Positions 17,651 to 26,808 of a DNA stretch of 37,873 nucleotides are shown piece by piece (position 1 is the first letter of the stretch; every line of letters begins with the position of its first letter). The notes under the pieces are model-generated. The model searched no databases, was not told where the DNA came from, and saw only the letters and a list, made by a program, of their open reading frames with translations. Source of the stretch: Geodermatophilus chilensis (GTDB lineage: Bacteria > Actinomycetota > Actinomycetes > Mycobacteriales > Geodermatophilaceae); NCBI RefSeq assembly GCF_002802985.1, contig NZ_NVPT01000028.1, positions 1 through 37,873 on the forward strand, in the 5' to 3' direction. Made by a program: the position numbers and the translations under genes.

Positions 17651-18574
17651 TCAGCCCTTGACGCTGCCGGCCAGCAGGCCGCGGACGAAGTAGCGCTGCA
17701 GGCCCAGGAACACCGCCAGGGGCAGCACGATCGAGACGAAGGCGCCGGCGGCGAGCAGGTACCAGTCCGAGCCGCGCGTGCCCGCGAGCTCGGCCACCCG
17801 CACGGTCAGCGGGACGACGTCCGGCGCGCCACCGGCGAAGGTGAGCGCGACGAGCAGGTCGTTCCACACCCACAGGAACTGGAAGACGCCGAACGCGGCG
17901 ATCGCCGGGGTCAGCAGGGGGAGCAGCACCTGGAAGAAGATCTTCACGTGGCCGGCGCCGTCCATGCGCGCCGCCTCCACCAGCGACGCCGGGATCTCCT
18001 TCATGAAGTTGTGCAGGAGGAAGACCGCCAGCGGCAGCGCGAAGATCGAGTGCGACAGCCAGATGGTCCAGAACGACCCGGCCAGCCCGGTGTCGACGTA
18101 GATGCTCAGCAGCGGGATGAGCGTGACCTGGATCGGCACGACCTGCAGCGCGAAGACGGCGACGAAGAGGATGTTGCGGCCCGGGAAGTCGATCCAGGCG
18201 AAGGCGTAGGCCGCCAGCAGCGCCAGCGTGATCGGGATGACCACCGCCGGCAGCGTGATGACCAGCGAGTTCACGAACAGGGTCGCGAAGTTCGTCCCGC
18301 CGCCGTACAGCACCTCGTTGTAATTGTCGACCGTGAACTGCGGGTCGGACAACGCCGTCCACCAGCCGGAGCGGCGGATGTCGAGCTCCGGCCGGAAGGA
18401 GGTCACGAACAGGCCCAGGGTCGGCACCGTCCACAGCACGGCGATCAGCAGCGCGATGGCCGACGCGGCGGGGGAGCTGAGCTTGGTCTTGGCGGCCACG
18501 GCCCGCCGCTCGGCGCGGCCGAGCTTGCGCTCCTCCGGCGGGGCCGGGGCGATGACGGGGGTCGTCGTGGTCAT
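17651..18574 (-). CDS. aglG: Sugar ABC transporter permease, MalG/AglG-like
   Basis: Inner-membrane permease of a CUT1-type carbohydrate importer. The protein is 307 aa with about six membrane segments after a charged N-terminal tail. The cytoplasmic EAA loop is EAARMDGAGHVKIFF followed by LPLLTPAI. The segment RPELDIRRSGWWTALSDP resembles AglG of alpha-glucoside systems, where a matching SGWWTAL follows the first membrane segment. The ATG overlaps the stop of the upstream permease by 4 nt (18571-18574). The substrate assignment rests on remembered similarity and on the binding protein; maltose or trehalose are alternatives. Confidence 0.85.
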   Translation of the reverse strand: MTTTTPVIAPAPPEERKLGRAERRAVAAKTKLSSPAASAIALLIAVLWTVPTLGLFVTSFRPELDIRRSGWWTALSDPQFTVDNYNEVLYGGGTNFATLFVNSLVITLPAVVIPITLALLAAYAFAWIDFPGRNILFVAVFALQVVPIQVTLIPLLSIYVDTGLAGSFWTIWLSHSIFALPLAVFLLHNFMKEIPASLVEAARMDGAGHVKIFFQVLLPLLTPAIAAFGVFQFLWVWNDLLVALTFAGGAPDVVPLTVRVAELAGTRGSDWYLLAAGAFVSIVLPLAVFLGLQRYFVRGLLAGSVKG

Positions 18575-19560
18575 CGGATCTCCTCGGCCAGGCGCAGCTG
18601 GCGGACGTTGTAGACGACGATCGGGATGACGAGGACGAACAGCAGCACCGCGAGCGCCGCGCCCAGGCCGAAGTTGAACTGGCGGAAGGCCTGCACGTAG
18701 AACTCGTTGGCCACGACGCTCGTGCCGAACTGGCCGCCGGTCATCGTCCGCACCACGTCGAAGACCTTGAGCGTGACGATCGCGACCGTCGTGAGCACGA
18801 CGACCAGGGCCGGGCGGATGCTGGGCACGGTGACGTAACGGAACATCTGCAGCCCGCTGACGCCGTCGAGCCGGGCGGCCTCGATCACGTCGTCCGGGAT
18901 GGCCTTGATGGCCGCCGACAGGACCGTCATGGCGAAGCCGGCCTGGATCCAGATCATCACGACGATCAGGTAGAAGGTGTTGGACGGCGCGTTGAGCAGG
19001 AACTGCTGCGGCTCGATCCCGACCAGGACCAGCAGCTGGTTGAGCAGGCCGATCTGGCGCACGCCCGGCTGGTCCGGCCGGTACTCGTAGACGAACTTCC
19101 AGATCACCGAGGCGCCGACCATCGAGATCGCCATCGGCAGGAACACCAGCGCCTTGGCCAGCGACTCGAAGCGGGTGCGGTCGACGAGATAGGCGTAGAC
19201 GAGCCCGAGGCCGGTGGTCACCAGCGGGACGAGGACCACCCACAGTGCGGTGTTGAGCAGGACGGTCTGGAAGTTGTCCTCGGTGAAGACCGTGGCGTAG
19301 TTGTCCAGGCCGACGAACTCCGACCCGTCCCGGCCGTAGAAGGAGCCGCGGACGGTTGCCAGGGCCGGGTAGACCAGGCCCACCAGGAGCAGCAGCAGCG
19401 TGGGGCCGAGGAAGCCGGCCGCGACCACCCAGTTGGGCACCCGCCTGGGCCGGTCGACCGCGAACAGGAGCGCCCCCATCACGGCGGCGAACAGCAGGAT
19501 GGCGAAGCCCATCAGGGCGAACTTGTGCCCGGTGGTGCTCGCGTCCAGGAACCACTGCAC
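18571..19560 (-). CDS. aglF: Sugar ABC transporter permease, MalF/AglF-like
   Basis: Partner permease of the same CUT1 importer. The protein is 329 aa with an extra hydrophobic N-terminal segment (about 15-35) and about six core membrane segments. The EAA loop reads EAARLDGVSGLQMFRYVTVP. The start is a GTG at 19560, preceded on the minus strand by AGGAGGAGG at about 9 nt, a strong ribosome binding site. A large hairpin lies between the binding-protein gene and this one, which would fit lower permease than binding-protein expression. Its stop overlaps the start of the second permease. Confidence 0.85.
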   Translation of the reverse strand: MQWFLDASTTGHKFALMGFAILLFAAVMGALLFAVDRPRRVPNWVVAAGFLGPTLLLLLVGLVYPALATVRGSFYGRDGSEFVGLDNYATVFTEDNFQTVLLNTALWVVLVPLVTTGLGLVYAYLVDRTRFESLAKALVFLPMAISMVGASVIWKFVYEYRPDQPGVRQIGLLNQLLVLVGIEPQQFLLNAPSNTFYLIVVMIWIQAGFAMTVLSAAIKAIPDDVIEAARLDGVSGLQMFRYVTVPSIRPALVVVLTTVAIVTLKVFDVVRTMTGGQFGTSVVANEFYVQAFRQFNFGLGAALAVLLFVLVIPIVVYNVRQLRLAEEIR

Positions 19561-19659
19561 CGCAGCGGACCTCCTCCTAATGCGGGACGCCGGGGGACCG
19601 CAGCAGCGCTGTGGTGAGCAGCGCCGGCTGTGGCCCCCCGGCCTCCGTGGGTGGGCGGT

Positions 19660-19692
19660 GCGGTCCGGTCAGCCGGTGGCTGCCCGGACCGC
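19660..19692 (-). promoter_or_regulatory. Stem-loop between binding protein and permease genes
   Basis: GCGGTCCGG (19660-19668) and CCGGACCGC (19684-19692) form a perfect 9-bp stem; the loop contains AGCC-GGT-GGCT, which extends the helix after a 2-nt bulge on each side. It starts a few nt downstream of the binding-protein stop. Hairpins in this place in sugar ABC operons commonly stabilise the binding-protein mRNA or partly terminate transcription; which applies here is inference. Confidence 0.65.
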
Positions 19693-19697
19693 GGGGA

Positions 19698-21080
19698 TCA
19701 GGACGCCGGCCAGGCGTTCTCGACGTCGGTCAGGACCTGCTGGGTCGGCTTGTCGTTGGCGATCCAGTTGGTCAGCTCGGTCCACAGCGCGCCGGCGCCG
19801 ATCTCACCGGGCATCAGGTCCGAACCGTCGAAGCGGAACACCGCGTCGGGGTCCTGGAACTGCTCGGCGGCGAGCCGGTCGACCGGCGAGGTCAGGTTCT
19901 CGATGTCCAGACCGGTGTTGGCGCTGACCCAGCCGGGGCCGGAGACCTGGGCCTTGACGTTGGCCCAGTCGGCCGAGGACAGGTAGGTCTGCAGCGCCTG
20001 GGTCGCCGGCCGGTCGTTGAACGCGGCGGTGAACTCGCCACCGCCGAGGACCGGAGCGGCTCCGTCGGCCCCGATGGGGGGCAGCGGGAAGGCGAAGACG
20101 TCGCCGTCCTCGGACACCTCGGTGCCCTCCGGCCAGTTCGCCTGGTAGAAGGACGCCTGCCGGTGCATCCAGCAGCTGCCGTCGAGGATGGGCAGACCGG
20201 CGTCACCGAACTCGGTGGAGGCAATGGACTGCACCTCGCCGAGGCCGCCGTTGACGTAGTCGGGGTTCTTCAGGATGCCGCCGACGGTGTCGAGGGCCTC
20301 GACGATCCGCGGGTCGTTGAAGGGGATCTCGTGGTTGACCCACTGGTCGTAGACCTCGGGGCCGGCCGAGCGCAGGACGACGTCCTCCAGCCAGTCGGTG
20401 GCCGGCCAGCCGGTCGCGTCACCGGAGTTGATGCCGGCGCACCACGGCTTGGCGCCCGTGGCGGCGATCTGGTCGGAGAGCGCGATCATCTCGTCCCAGG
20501 TCTGCGGGATCTCGTAGCCGGCCTCCTCGAACGCCGACGGCGAGTACCAGACGAAGGACTTGGCGTTGGCGCCCAGCGGAGCGGCGTAGAACTCGCCCTC
20601 GACGGTGCCGTAGGCCTTCCAGCTCTCGTCCCAGAACTCGTCGACGTTGGCCTCGACCTGCGCGGGCGCGGGGACGACGGCGCCGGTGCCGACCAGGGTG
20701 GCCAGCAGACCCGGCTGCGGGATGAAGGCGATGTCGGGCGCGTTGCCGCTCTGGACGCGGACGACGAGCTGCGCCTCGAACTCGCGGGAGCCCTCGTACT
20801 GCACGTCGATGCCGGTGCACTCCTCGAAGGGCACGTAGGAGTCGATGTGCGGCTGGTCCTCGGGGTCGACGATCGAGGTGTAGATGCTGACAGTCTCGCC
20901 CTGCAGGTCGCCGAACTCCTCGTAGGGGGCGCAGTCGATGGTCAGGTCGGAGCCCTCCGCCGTCCCGCCGCCGCCGCCACCGCTGCTGGTCTCGCTGGCC
21001 CCGCAGCCGGCGAGCACGAGCGCCACACCCAGGCCCCCGGCCAGGGCCGTCGAGCGCCGGCCTCTCGCGCGCATGTTCAT
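19698..21080 (-). CDS. aglE: Extracellular sugar-binding lipoprotein, AglE-like (alpha-glucoside)
   Basis: Solute-binding lipoprotein that delivers sugar to the permease pair encoded downstream. The protein is 460 aa. Signal peptide: basic MNMRARGRR, a hydrophobic stretch, then the lipobox LAG-C26; a Gly/Ser-rich linker follows. Several segments resemble rhizobial AglE as I remember it: WYSPSAFEEAGYEIP, GDATGWPATDWLEDVVLR, VYDQWVNHEIPFNDPRIV, CWMHRQASF and FRFDGSDLMPGEIGAGA. An alpha-glucoside ligand (maltose, trehalose, sucrose type) is therefore inferred. ATG 21080 has GGAGGA 6 nt upstream. No glycoside hydrolase or local regulator is in the window. Confidence 0.88.
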   Translation of the reverse strand: MNMRARGRRSTALAGGLGVALVLAGCGASETSSGGGGGGTAEGSDLTIDCAPYEEFGDLQGETVSIYTSIVDPEDQPHIDSYVPFEECTGIDVQYEGSREFEAQLVVRVQSGNAPDIAFIPQPGLLATLVGTGAVVPAPAQVEANVDEFWDESWKAYGTVEGEFYAAPLGANAKSFVWYSPSAFEEAGYEIPQTWDEMIALSDQIAATGAKPWCAGINSGDATGWPATDWLEDVVLRSAGPEVYDQWVNHEIPFNDPRIVEALDTVGGILKNPDYVNGGLGEVQSIASTEFGDAGLPILDGSCWMHRQASFYQANWPEGTEVSEDGDVFAFPLPPIGADGAAPVLGGGEFTAAFNDRPATQALQTYLSSADWANVKAQVSGPGWVSANTGLDIENLTSPVDRLAAEQFQDPDAVFRFDGSDLMPGEIGAGALWTELTNWIANDKPTQQVLTDVENAWPAS

Positions 21081-21374
21081 GTGTCTTCCTCCGGACTCCT
21101 GCGGCGTGGCCGCCGCGATGCGTAGCTACGCGTCGACGGCACCGTGCGGGCCGTCACGTTCGCCCGGGGACGATAACGTCACCGCGGGGGGCCAGACGGG
21201 GCCGGTCTGTAACGGTTTCGACACGAGACCGTGACCCGTCCGCCGGGTGTCCGGGCAGGTCACGGCCGGGTCACGGTTGGGCACCCGGGCGGGTGCGGAG
21301 CCGGACCGTCGCTGGTTGCCCGACCGGTCGCGTGTCACAGTGGGCCCGCTCTGCACCGGCGCAGGAGGGATCCC
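21081..21374. promoter_or_regulatory. Divergent control region of the sugar transporter, with candidate operators
   Basis: The region separates the binding-protein operon (-) from the ATPase gene (+). It holds GCGTAGCTACGC (21120-21131), a perfect 12-bp palindrome about 40 bp before the binding-protein start; GACGATAACGTC (21169-21180), with inverted GACG/CGTC and a minus-strand TATCGT that could be a -10; and TGTAACGGTTTCGA (about 21209-21222), which has the AAC-G-GTT core typical of LacI-family operators. No regulator gene is present. These are visual matches only. Confidence 0.35.
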
Positions 21375-22487
<1,113 letters not shown>

Positions 22488-22536
22488 CCCGCGGCCCCGG
22501 CGCGCGGCACCGGCCCCGGCCGCCTAGGAGCCTGCG

Positions 22537-23361
22537 GTGGTCCTGGTCGCGGGCCTGCTGGTCCTCCTGGGTCTGGGCCTGTTCGTCGGCGGCATCGTCA
22601 CCGGCACGACGGCGCTCTACTGGGGCTGCGTGGCGGCGTGCGGCGGCGCCGCCGTCGTGCTGGTGGTGGCGCGGCTGCGCATGGCGCGCGAGGCCGGCGA
22701 CTTCGAGCGCCGGGCGTCGGAGACCCCCGCGCGGGCCGAGCCGGCCGGCGCCCGGGCGCCCGGTACGGCGCAGGAACCCGTGGTGTCGACAGCGGACAGC
22801 GGCCCGGCTCGCGAGCCGGGGGTCCGGGCCCCGGAGCGCCCGCACGAGCCGGCCGGCGCGACGGCGGTCCGGACGCCGGAGCCGGCGCTCGCGCAGGCTC
22901 CCGTGGAGTCACCCGCGGCGCCGTCCGCGGCCCGGCCCGCGGAGTCCGAGCCGGGACCGCCCGTCGAGCAGCCGGCGGCCGACGCGGCGGCGGAGAAGCC
23001 GGCGTCCGCCGCGGCCGCGCCCGTGGGAAACGGCCATCCGCCGGAGGCCCCGCCGGCCCGTCGCGGCGCCCACGAGCCGCGCGAGGCTCCCGTGGACCCG
23101 GCGACGGGGGAGCCCGGCGAGGAGGACGTCGAGGTCACCGACCTGCTGCTCGTCGTCGACCTGGCCGACGAGGTGCTGGTCGTCGACGAGCACCCGCGCT
23201 ACCACCTGGCCGGCTGCCCGTTCCTCGAGGGCCGTGAGGGGATCGGCCTGCCCATGGTCGAGGCGCGCACCGACGGCTTCACGCCGTGCGGCACCTGCCG
23301 CCCGGTGCGCCACCTCGCCGACACCGAGCGCTCCCGCCGACAGGCCGCGCGCGGCAACTGA
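22537..23361 (+). CDS. Membrane protein with C-terminal zinc-ribbon-like (Ada-type) motif
   Basis: I do not recognise this 274-aa protein as a named family. Two hydrophobic segments (about 2-22 and 27-46) anchor the N-terminus. A long low-complexity Ala/Pro/Glu linker covers about 55-195. The C-terminal part is compact: EEDVEVTDLLLVVDLADEVLVVDEHPR followed, beyond the first 20 residues, by possible metal ligands H223-x3-C227 (YHLAGCPFL) and C251-x2-C254 (FTPCGTCRP). This H-x3-C...C-x2-C pattern resembles the zinc site of the Ada N-terminal domain and related YH...C...PC..C modules. GTG 22537 follows TAGGAG. It may be co-transcribed with the ATPase gene (49 bp), though a functional link is not evident. 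Function unknown. Confidence 0.75.
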   Translation: MVLVAGLLVLLGLGLFVGGIVTGTTALYWGCVAACGGAAVVLVVARLRMAREAGDFERRASETPARAEPAGARAPGTAQEPVVSTADSGPAREPGVRAPERPHEPAGATAVRTPEPALAQAPVESPAAPSAARPAESEPGPPVEQPAADAAAEKPASAAAAPVGNGHPPEAPPARRGAHEPREAPVDPATGEPGEEDVEVTDLLLVVDLADEVLVVDEHPRYHLAGCPFLEGREGIGLPMVEARTDGFTPCGTCRPVRHLADTERSRRQAARGN

Positions 23362-23470
23362 AAGAGGACCCTCCTGCCCCCCGCCACTCGCAGGCTCGCG
23401 GCGGGACCCTGCAGGAGGGCCGCCCGTCCTCTCCACATTTCGCAGGCTCAGGGCGGTGCCCGGGACGGCC
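23362..23470 (+). repeat. Stop-codon-adjacent palindromic repeat, locus F (two copies in tandem)
   Basis: The first copy starts after the TGA with AAGAGGACC. Its arms CCCTCCTGC (23369-23377) and GCAGGAGGG (23411-23419) pair perfectly over 9 bp around CACTCGCAGGCTCGCGGCGGG. A second degenerate copy follows, with arms CCGTCC (23424-23429) and GGACGG (23463-23468) around TTCGCAGGCTCAGGGCGG. They lie between the convergent membrane-protein and ileS genes. Confidence 0.8.
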
Positions 23471-23506
23471 GCGCGCGGCTACTGAGCCCGCACGCGGCTC
23501 CTCCGC

Positions 23507-26500
23507 TCAGTCGGTGGCGCGGGCGATCCAGAAGCGGGAGCCCGCCGGGCCCTCCATGCCCTCGCCGTCCCCGGCGGTGCCGGCGTGCATGCGGACGGCG
23601 AGCACCTCGTCGGACACCTGGGCACCGTGCTCGGTCAGGGCCTGGGCGATCGCGCCGTCCGCGGTCCACCACAGCTCGATGCGGTCGCTGACGGCCAGCC
23701 CGCCGTTCTTGCGGGCCTCCTGCACCAGCCGCACGGCCTCGCGGACCAGGCCGGCCCGCTCCAGCTCCGGGGTCAGCTCCAGGTCCAGCGCGACGGTCAG
23801 CCCGCCGCCGCTGGCCACGGTCCAGCCCTCGCGGGGCGTCTCGGTGACGACCAGGTCGCCGTCCTCCAGCGGCACGGTGGCGCCGTCGACCTCCACCGAC
23901 GCCGTCCCGGCGCGGTAGGCGGCCACCAGGACCGGCGCGTCGGCGGCCGCGACCGCCTTGGCCACCGCCTGCACCTGCTTGCCCAGCCGGCGCCCGACCG
24001 CGCGGAAGTCGACCTTCACGCTGACGTCGACCAGGTCGCCTCCGACGGCGGAGAGGTCCAGCAGCCCGGCCACGTTGAGCTCGTCGGCGACCTCGGCCAC
24101 CAGGTCACGCGGCAGCTCCGCCCAGCCCGGCGCCGCCACCACGGCACGGGCCAGCGGCTGGCGGGTGCGCACCTTGGCCGACGTGCGCGCCGAGCGGCCC
24201 AGCTCGACCAGCCGGCGCACCAGGGCCACCTGCTCGACCAGCTGCGGGTCGCGGGCGTCCTCATCGACGGCCGGCCACGAGGCGAGGTGCACGCTGTCGA
24301 CCGCGACCTCTGATCCGTCCCGCCCGACCACCCCCGGCGCGACCGCGCGGGCCCAGACCTCCTCGGTGACGAACGGTGTGAACGGCGCCATCAGCCGGGT
24401 CAGCACGTCGAGCACCTCGTGCAGCGTGGCCAACGCCGCGGGGTCACCGTCCCAGAACCGCCGGCGCGAGCGGCGCACGTACCAGTTGGACAGGTCGTCG
24501 ACGAACTGCGCGATCAACCGGCCGGCGCCCTGGGTGTCGAAGTCCTCCATCGCCGCGGTGACGCCCTCGGTGACCTGCGCGAGGGTGGCCAGCGCCCAGC
24601 GGTCCAGCAGCGGCCGCTCGGCCGGCGCCGAGGCGGGGCTCGAGGTCGGGTCCCAGCCGTTGGTCTCGGCGTAGAGGGTGAAGAAGCTGGCGGTGTTCCA
24701 GTAGGTGAGCAGCACCTTGCGGACCACCTCGGACAGCGTCTCGTGCCCGACCCGGCGGGCCGACCACGGCGAGCCGCCGGCCAGCATGAACCAGCGGACG
24801 GCGTCGGCGCCGTGCCGGTCCATCAGCGGGATCGGCTCGAGGATGTTCCCGAGGTGCTTGCTCATCTTCCGGCCGTCCTCGGCCAGGATGTGCCCCAGGC
24901 ACAGCACGTTCTCGTACGAGCTCTGCTCGAACACGAGCGTGCCGACGGCCATGAGCGAGTAGAACCAGCCGCGGGTCTGGTCGATCGCCTCGCAGATGAA
25001 CTGCGCCGGGTAGGCCGCCTCGAACTCCGCCTGGTTGCGGTACGGGGCCCCCCACTGAGCGAAGGGCATCGAGCCGGAGTCGTACCAGGCGTCGATGACC
25101 TGCGGCACCCGCCGGTAGGTGCCCTCCTCGCCGGGTAGCGTGAAGGTCACCTCGTCGATGAACGGGCGGTGCGGGTCGAGGTCGGACAGGTCGCGGCCGG
25201 TCAGCTCGGAGAGCTCGGCCAGCGACCCGACGACGACCATGCGGCCGGGGTCGGCGTCGTTGCGCCAGACCGGCAGCGGCGTGCCCCAGTACCGGTCGCG
25301 GGACAGCGCCCAGTCGACGTTGTTGCGCAGCCAGTCACCGTAACGGCCCCACTGGATGTGCTCGGGGTGCCAGGACGTCTTCTCGTTCTCGGCCAGCAGC
25401 TGGTCCTTGACCGCGCTGGTGCGGATGTACCAGGACGGCTGCGCGTAGTACATGAGCGGCGTGTGGCAGCGCCAGCAGTGCGGATAGCTGTGCTCGTAGC
25501 GCTGTTCGCGCCACAGCACGCCGCGGGACTGCAGGTCCTCGACCAGCGCGGGGTCGGCGGCCTTGAAGAAGTGCCCGCCGACGAGGCCGACCTCGGGGAG
25601 GAAGTGGCCGGTCGCGTCGATCGGGTTCACCACGGGCAGCCCGTAGCCGCGGCAGACGGCGAGGTCGTCGGCGCCGAACGCGGGGGACTGGTGCACCAGC
25701 CCGGTGCCGTCGTCGGTGGTCACGTAGTCGGCCAGGACGACGAAGTGGCTGTCCTCACCCTCGGGGAACTCCACCAGGTCGAAGGGACGGCGGTAGTGCG
25801 TCCGCTCCCAGTCGCGACCGGTGGTGCGGGCCAGCACCTCGACGTCGTCGGTGTCGCCGAACACCGCGGCCAGCAGCGGCTCGGCGACCACGAGGGTGTC
25901 GTCCCCGCGCCGGGCGACGAGGTAGACGACGTCTGGGTGGACGGCGACGGCGGTGTTCGACGGCAGCGTCCACGGCGTCGTCGTCCAGATCAGCAGGTCG
26001 GCCTTCCCGGCCCACTCGCCGTCGGTGACCGGCAGCCGCACGTAGACCGAGGGGTCGGTGATCGTCTCGTAACCCTGGGCCACCTCGTGGTCAGACAGGC
26101 CGGTGCCGCAGCGCGGGCAGTACGGCGCCACCCGGTGGTCCTCGACCAACAGGCCCTTGCCGTGCACCTGCTTGAGCGACCACCACACGCTCTCGATGTA
26201 GGCCGGGTCCATCGTCCAGTAGGCCGTGGACATGTCGACCCAGTAGCCCATCCGGCGGGTCAGGTCGCTGAAGGCGTCGACGTGCCGCATGACCGACTCG
26301 CGGCAGCGGGCGTTGAACTCGGCGATGCCGTAGCGCTCGATGTCCGGCTTGCCGGCGAAGCCGAGCTCCTGCTCGACGGCGATCTCGACCGGCAGGCCGT
26401 GGCAGTCCCAGCCGGCGCGGCGGGGCACGTGCCAGCCCTGCATGGTCTTGAACCGGGGGAAGACGTCCTTGAACGCGCGCGCCTCGATGTGGTGGGTGCC

Positions 26501-26677
26501 CGGGCGGCCGTTGGCGGTCGGCGGCCCCTCGTAGAAGTTCCACTGCGGCCGGCCGGCGGAGGCCTCGAGCGTGCGGGCGAAGACCTTGTCGGCCTCCCAG
26601 CGGCCCAGGACCTCCTGCTCCAGGGCGGGCAGGTCGACCTGAGGGGGCAGCGCGCGGAAGGGGCCGGATGAGCTCAC
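23507..26677 (-). CDS. ileS: Isoleucyl-tRNA synthetase IleS (long actinobacterial/eukaryote-like type)
   Basis: Class I aminoacyl-tRNA synthetase that charges tRNA-Ile and edits valine. The protein is 1056 aa, the size of the longer IleS type. The HIGH-equivalent region is GPPTANGRPGTHHIE (residues 51-65, with H62-H63) and the KMSKS-equivalent is K604-M-S-K-H608. GWDCHGLPVE, the zinc-binding-like YCPRCGTGLSDHE and CWRCHTP, and DRYWGTPLPVW are all present. The editing (CP1) domain lies between the two signatures. The start is GTG 26677, giving MSSSGPFRALPPQVDLPALE. KMSKH in place of KMSKS is seen in this IleS type, which in other organisms includes mupirocin-insensitive enzymes. The gene stands alone; 131 bp separate it from the divergent antiporter gene. 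Confidence 0.96.
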   Translation of the reverse strand: MSSSGPFRALPPQVDLPALEQEVLGRWEADKVFARTLEASAGRPQWNFYEGPPTANGRPGTHHIEARAFKDVFPRFKTMQGWHVPRRAGWDCHGLPVEIAVEQELGFAGKPDIERYGIAEFNARCRESVMRHVDAFSDLTRRMGYWVDMSTAYWTMDPAYIESVWWSLKQVHGKGLLVEDHRVAPYCPRCGTGLSDHEVAQGYETITDPSVYVRLPVTDGEWAGKADLLIWTTTPWTLPSNTAVAVHPDVVYLVARRGDDTLVVAEPLLAAVFGDTDDVEVLARTTGRDWERTHYRRPFDLVEFPEGEDSHFVVLADYVTTDDGTGLVHQSPAFGADDLAVCRGYGLPVVNPIDATGHFLPEVGLVGGHFFKAADPALVEDLQSRGVLWREQRYEHSYPHCWRCHTPLMYYAQPSWYIRTSAVKDQLLAENEKTSWHPEHIQWGRYGDWLRNNVDWALSRDRYWGTPLPVWRNDADPGRMVVVGSLAELSELTGRDLSDLDPHRPFIDEVTFTLPGEEGTYRRVPQVIDAWYDSGSMPFAQWGAPYRNQAEFEAAYPAQFICEAIDQTRGWFYSLMAVGTLVFEQSSYENVLCLGHILAEDGRKMSKHLGNILEPIPLMDRHGADAVRWFMLAGGSPWSARRVGHETLSEVVRKVLLTYWNTASFFTLYAETNGWDPTSSPASAPAERPLLDRWALATLAQVTEGVTAAMEDFDTQGAGRLIAQFVDDLSNWYVRRSRRRFWDGDPAALATLHEVLDVLTRLMAPFTPFVTEEVWARAVAPGVVGRDGSEVAVDSVHLASWPAVDEDARDPQLVEQVALVRRLVELGRSARTSAKVRTRQPLARAVVAAPGWAELPRDLVAEVADELNVAGLLDLSAVGGDLVDVSVKVDFRAVGRRLGKQVQAVAKAVAAADAPVLVAAYRAGTASVEVDGATVPLEDGDLVVTETPREGWTVASGGGLTVALDLELTPELERAGLVREAVRLVQEARKNGGLAVSDRIELWWTADGAIAQALTEHGAQVSDEVLAVRMHAGTAGDGEGMEGPAGSRFWIARATD

Positions 26678-26808
26678 CGCTCCATTGTCCCCGAGGCCGC
26701 CACCCGGTTCCGCCGCCCGTCCCCGCAGGGCCGTCCGGGGGCCGCCGGGTCGCAGACCGGCGCTGGCCTCGGCGTACGGGAGACTGCGGAGGTGGACGGG
26801 AGCACGCG

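Noticed and set aside
21231-21374. 48-residue N-terminal extension of the ABC ATPase
   Set aside because: AGGAGG sits 6 nt before ATG 21375 and the extension has no similarity to ATPases; the stretch is the divergent control region.
26678-26808. Possible T-box riboswitch upstream of ileS
   Set aside because: Actinobacterial ileS genes often have one, but the minus strand here has only GGGTGGCGGCC and lacks the conserved T-box GGGTGGNACCGCG and a recognisable specifier stem.
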